Under the pieces are notes generated by a model. It saw only the letters and a program-made list of their open reading frames with translations. It did no database searches and was not told where the DNA came from. Of a DNA stretch of 64,000 bases, positions 60,908-64,000 are shown piece by piece; the stretch's first letter is position 1, and each line of letters begins with the position of its first letter. Source of the stretch: CAVYUC01 sp963783085. GTDB taxonomy: Bacteria; Bacteroidota; Bacteroidia; Bacteroidales; Prolixibacteraceae. Both the position numbers and the translations under genes were made by a program. The stretch covers positions 62,001 to 126,000 of the forward strand of contig CAWAMJ010000005.1 in assembly GCA_963783085.1 (NCBI GenBank), written 5' to 3'.

Positions 60908-63161
60908 TCACTTTAAATCAAACCGATCGAGGTTCATCACCTTGTCCCATGCCGCAACAAAATCGTGAATAAATTTCTCTTCAGAATTTTCAGAGCCATA
61001 TACTTCGGCAACGGCCCGCAGCTCGGAATTGGAACCAAAAATTAAATCCACACGCGTACCTGTCCATTTCAATTCGCCGGTTTTCCGATCACGACCTTCG
61101 AATACTTCCTGAGCTTCTGACGTTGCTTTCCAGGTCGTACCCAAATCAAGCAGATTGACAAAGAAGTCATTGGTCAACTGCCCCGGATTTTTGGTGAAAA
61201 CTCCGTGCTTCGATCCATCGTAATTCGCATTCAGAACGCGCATCCCGCCAATTAAAACAGTCATCTCAGGCACGGTTAGCGACAGCAGTTGTGAACGGTC
61301 GACCAGCATTTCTTCTGTGGACGCAGATAGGTTTGGCTGCTTTTTGTGAAAGTTTCGGAAACCGTCTGCATTTGGCTCCAGAATGGAAAATGCCACGACG
61401 TCGGTTTGCTCCTGCGATGCATCAGTGCGCCCCGGCGTGAAAGGCACCGAACACGTCACGTCCGGCATCTTTCGCTGCTTTCTCAATTCCGGCACAGCCT
61501 CCCAGCACAATCAAATCGGCAAGCGAAACTTTTTTACCTCCTGTTTGTGCATCATTAAATTCTTTCTGAATATTTTCAAGGTTTTTCAGCACTTTCGAAA
61601 GTTGTTCCGGATTATTGACTTCCCAATACTTTTGGGGTTCCAGCCGAACGCGGGCTCCGTTGGCGCCGCCACGTTTATCCGAATCCCGGTAGGTGGACGC
61701 AGACGCCCAGGCTGTAGAAACCAATTCCGGAACCGACAGACCCGAATCGAGGATTCTTTGTTTCAATTCAGCAATGTTCTGTTCATCAACCAATTCATGA
61801 TCGATTTCCGGAACCGGATCCTGCCAGATAAGTTCTTCTTCAGGCACCTCGGGACCGAGGTAGCGAACGCGCGGTCCCATATCGCGATGGGTCAGCTTGA
61901 ACCAGGCACGGGCAAATGCATCGGCAAATTCATCCGGATTCTCATAAAACCGTCTCGAAATTTTTTCGTAAGCCGGATCTTCTTTCAGGGCCAAATCGGT
62001 TGTAAGCATGAATGGTGCGTGTTTTTTTGACGGATCGTGCGCATCGGGCACTGTTCCGGCGCCGGCATCACCTTTGGGTTTCCACTGGTACGCGCCCGCC
62101 GGGCTTTGGGTCAGTTCCCATTCGTATCCGAAAAGGTTTTCAAAAAAGTTGTTGCTCCATTTTGTAGGCGTGGTTGTCCATGTGCCTTCCAGACCGCTGG
62201 TTATCGTGTCGCCCGCACTTCCTTTGCCGAATGTGTTTTTCCAGCCAAGGCCTTGTTCTTCAATACTTGCTCCTTCAGGTTCCATCCCTACATATTTTTT
62301 AGGATCGGCAGCGCCATGGGTTTTGCCGAATGAGTGGCCGCCTGCAATCAATGCAACCGTTTCTTCGTCATTCATGGCCATGCGACCAAAGGTTTCGCGC
62401 ACGTCGTGTGCTGCGGCCACAGGGTCAGGTTTTCCGTTAGGACCCTCCGGATTTACATAAATGAGACCCATATGGGTTGCGCCAAGCGGGTTTTCCAGTT
62501 TGTTGCCCGCCAACCGTTCCTTGTTGCCCAGCCATTCGCCTTCCGAACCCCAGTAAATATCTTCTTCAGGTTCCCAGACATCTTCCCGCCCGCCGCCAAA
62601 ACCAAACGTTTTAAAACCCATTGATTCAAGGGCGCAGTTTCCTGCAAGAATCATCAGGTCGGCCCACGATATTTTATTGCCGTATTTCTTTTTCACCGGC
62701 CACAGCAGCAGCCGTGCCTTGTCGAGGTTTGCATTATCGGGCCAGCTGTTTAGCGGCGCAAAACGTTGCGAACCGGAACCACCGCCGCCGCGCCCGTCCG
62801 CAATCCGGTAGGTGCCGGCGCTGTGCCAGGCCATCCGGATCATTAACGGTCCGTAATGGCCAAAATCAGCCGGCCACCAATCCTGCGAATCCGTTAACAG
62901 TTTAAACAGATCATTTTTCACCGCCTGCAAATCCAGTTTTTTAAATTCTTCGGCATAATTGAAATCCGTTCCCAATGGATTGGATTTTGACGAATGCTGA
63001 CGAAGAATGGCCAGGTTCAACCGGTTGGGCCACCAGTCGCGGTTCGACCGCCCACTGCCGGCTGTATAATTTAAAGCTCCGCCCATAAACGGACTTCTGC
63101 TCGATTCATTTACCTCCCATGCCTTGTGGGTCGCACCTTGTGAATTTTTGTTGTTTTCCAT
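60908..63161 (-). CDS. katG: Catalase-peroxidase (one-base frameshift)
   Basis: KatG removes hydrogen peroxide as a haem catalase-peroxidase. The first frame (61422-63161) contains the N-terminal catalytic domain with R109/W112/H113 (RMAWHSAGTYR), Y235 (MGLIYVNPEG), M261 and proximal H276 (AGGHSFGKTHG); W112-Y235-M261 form the family adduct. The second frame (60908-61510) contains PFTPGRTDASQEQTDV to the end. The frames meet near 61455: removing one T from GTGTTCGG gives KDAGRDVSVPFTPG. The combined length of about 750 residues is normal. Confidence 0.92.
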
Positions 63162-63500
63162 GTTCGTTAGATTTTGAATGTATTGTCGATAAATTATGGT
63201 TTCACTGTCGATGCTGTTCAGCTAATGGTTTTTAAACAGCGCTGGTTGCATTTTAATTTCATGAGGATATGAAAACCATCCCAAGATCCATTATATCAAG
63301 AACATGAAAATCTTTTGATTGTTTAATTTTTAAGTCAAAACATCAATGATTGATATTGTGTCGCCTTCTGACAAGAACGCTTGAATTTTAAAACAAAAAA
63401 TGATTTCCTTTCACCATTTGATCTTTATCTTCAGTTTTTATTTGGATATATTCGGCAACTAACTGAAATTTGCACTACTAACCTGTAATAAATAACGAAA
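63162..63500. other. Intergenic region between katG and a divergent small gene
   Basis: About 340 AT-rich bases between divergent genes. No RNA gene or repeat was found. It must hold the katG promoter, but I see no OxyR- or PerR-type site that can be supported by eye. Confidence 0.4.
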
Positions 63501-63869
63501 ATGAAAAGAATTCTAATCACTTCGGTTTTAATGGGGATGATACTCACCATTGGATTTGCTGCGCCAAAACAAAAGGATTTATTGGGGAAATGGAATTACC
63601 AGGTAGAAACTGCACCTCCGGGATATGAAAAAGGCACGTTGGTTTTTACGGAAGTTGATGGTAAACTCGCCGGCGAAGTTCAGTTTAACGACGGCTACAA
63701 AGTACAGATGCACAAGGTTGAATTCACCGATGGAACCTTGAATTTCGGATTATACGTAGAGTCGGATTATATAACCGGGAGCGCTAAAATAGAAGGGAAA
63801 AACATGAAAGGCTCGGTGAATACACCCGATGGCGAGGTTCCGTTAACGGCGGAAAAAATGAAAGAGTGA
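63501..63869 (+). CDS. Small secreted protein of unknown function
   Basis: A 122-residue exported protein (signal 1-20, ending FAAP). The mature part is beta-rich: LLGKWNYQVETAPPGYEKGTLVFTEVDGKLAGEVQFNDGYKVQMHKVEFTDGTLNFGLYVESDYITGSAKIEGKNMKGSVNTPDGEVPLTAEKMKE. This repeats the pattern of small lipocalin-like or DUF-type periplasmic proteins with alternating strands. No motif or partner indicates its role. It is divergent from katG. Confidence 0.7.
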   Translation: MKRILITSVLMGMILTIGFAAPKQKDLLGKWNYQVETAPPGYEKGTLVFTEVDGKLAGEVQFNDGYKVQMHKVEFTDGTLNFGLYVESDYITGSAKIEGKNMKGSVNTPDGEVPLTAEKMKE

Positions 63870-63895
63870 CCGGCGCGGGATTTCTGCCGGTTTTT
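63869..63895 (+). terminator. Intrinsic terminator after the small secreted protein gene
   Basis: ACCGGC (63869-63874) pairs with GCCGGT (63886-63891), followed by TTTTAA. It overlaps the stop codon region of the gene and lies before the minus-strand response-regulator end. Confidence 0.6.
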
Positions 63896-63909
63896 AAATC
63901 CGTGCAAAA

Positions 63910-64000
63910 TCAACTGAGGTATTTTCGCATCAGATGATAAAGTTCATTTTGGTCGATCGGCTTTAAAAGGTAATCCGTAAATCCCATCTTACTAAAACTT
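63910..64000 (-). CDS. Response-regulator receiver domain, C-terminal end (gene continues beyond window)
   Basis: Read from the right edge on the minus strand, the frame gives SFSKMGFTDYLLKPIDQNELYHLMRKYLS and a TGA stop at 63910. The segment G-F-x-D-Y-L-x-K-P-I contains the conserved receiver lysine, and the rest is the last helix. The gene is probably a hybrid kinase or response regulator reading into the window. Only about thirty codons are visible. Confidence 0.78.
   Translation of the reverse strand, partial: SFSKMGFTDYLLKPIDQNELYHLMRKYLS

Overview
The window reads as a chromosomal segment of a Bacteroidetes bacterium, most likely a marine or anaerobic member of the Bacteroidia such as the Marinilabiliales/Prolixibacteraceae group (the order is inference). 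Support comes from a secreted lysyl-endopeptidase-type protease with a type IX secretion C-terminal sorting domain, an rseC-rnfBCDGEA operon, a 5'-nucleotidase split into two genes, DUF4924, DUF5106 and DUF4097 family proteins, TAnnTTTG-type -7 promoter boxes and few strong Shine-Dalgarno sites. No rRNA operon, prophage, CRISPR array or intact insertion sequence was seen.

Layout: 0-6 kb holds the pth end, an S4 RNA-binding protein, a DUF4924 protein, an amidase, the split 5'-nucleotidase pair and lnt. A tRNA-like relic follows. 6.6-12.1 kb is the Rnf operon (Na+/H+-translocating ferredoxin:NAD+ oxidoreductase). 12.2-15.4 kb has a secreted protein and an ECF sigma / putative anti-sigma / DUF4097 operon. 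15.4-23.4 kb carries a glycosyltransferase, a thioredoxin-fold lipid/periplasmic protein, a SulP transporter with its STAS part in another frame, an NTF2-like protein, an exported RraA-like protein and two tandem YihY membrane proteins. 23.4-28.8 kb is a FecCD-type iron/cobalamin/haem importer downstream of a T9SS protease. 28.9-31.2 kb has two haem-binding CxxCH proteins, a free-standing archaeal-type Thr-tRNA editing domain preceded by a MITE-like element, and a DUF1080 lipoprotein. 31.4-45.3 kb is rich in signalling and stress genes: a hybrid kinase, a receiver-like protein, a YtxH/holin-like/USP cassette, a GH13 enzyme with an unknown partner, two further kinases, a Mut7-C protein and a cold-shock protein. 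45.6-49.1 kb is a VOC/VOC/AHSA1 set divergent from a GlxA-type regulator. 49.5-55.9 kb contains the pyridine nucleotide transhydrogenase operon, pabBC, an M20 deacetylase and a thioredoxin-like protein. 56-60.9 kb is an accessory zone of palindromes, a decayed transposase, a truncated DUF486 gene, a GT39 gene and a large hairpin-rich repeat array. katG and a small secreted protein close the window, with a response-regulator C-terminus entering from the right edge.

Rnf and Pnt together indicate ion-motive control of ferredoxin, NADH and NADPH pools. KatG, the haem-binding proteins, the iron-type importer and thioredoxin-fold proteins indicate redox and metal management.

The clearest cross-cutting observation is that four otherwise intact genes (SulP-STAS, pntAB, the GT39 glycosyltransferase and katG) each carry exactly one extra base that moves the conserved C-terminus into another frame. 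This is best explained by residual sequencing insertions. I did not find a convincing new multi-gene defence or biosynthetic system. The most unexplained structure is the hairpin array at 59.9-60.9 kb and the other repeat families (a MITE-like element in two orientations, a long palindrome, a 7-bp tandem repeat).
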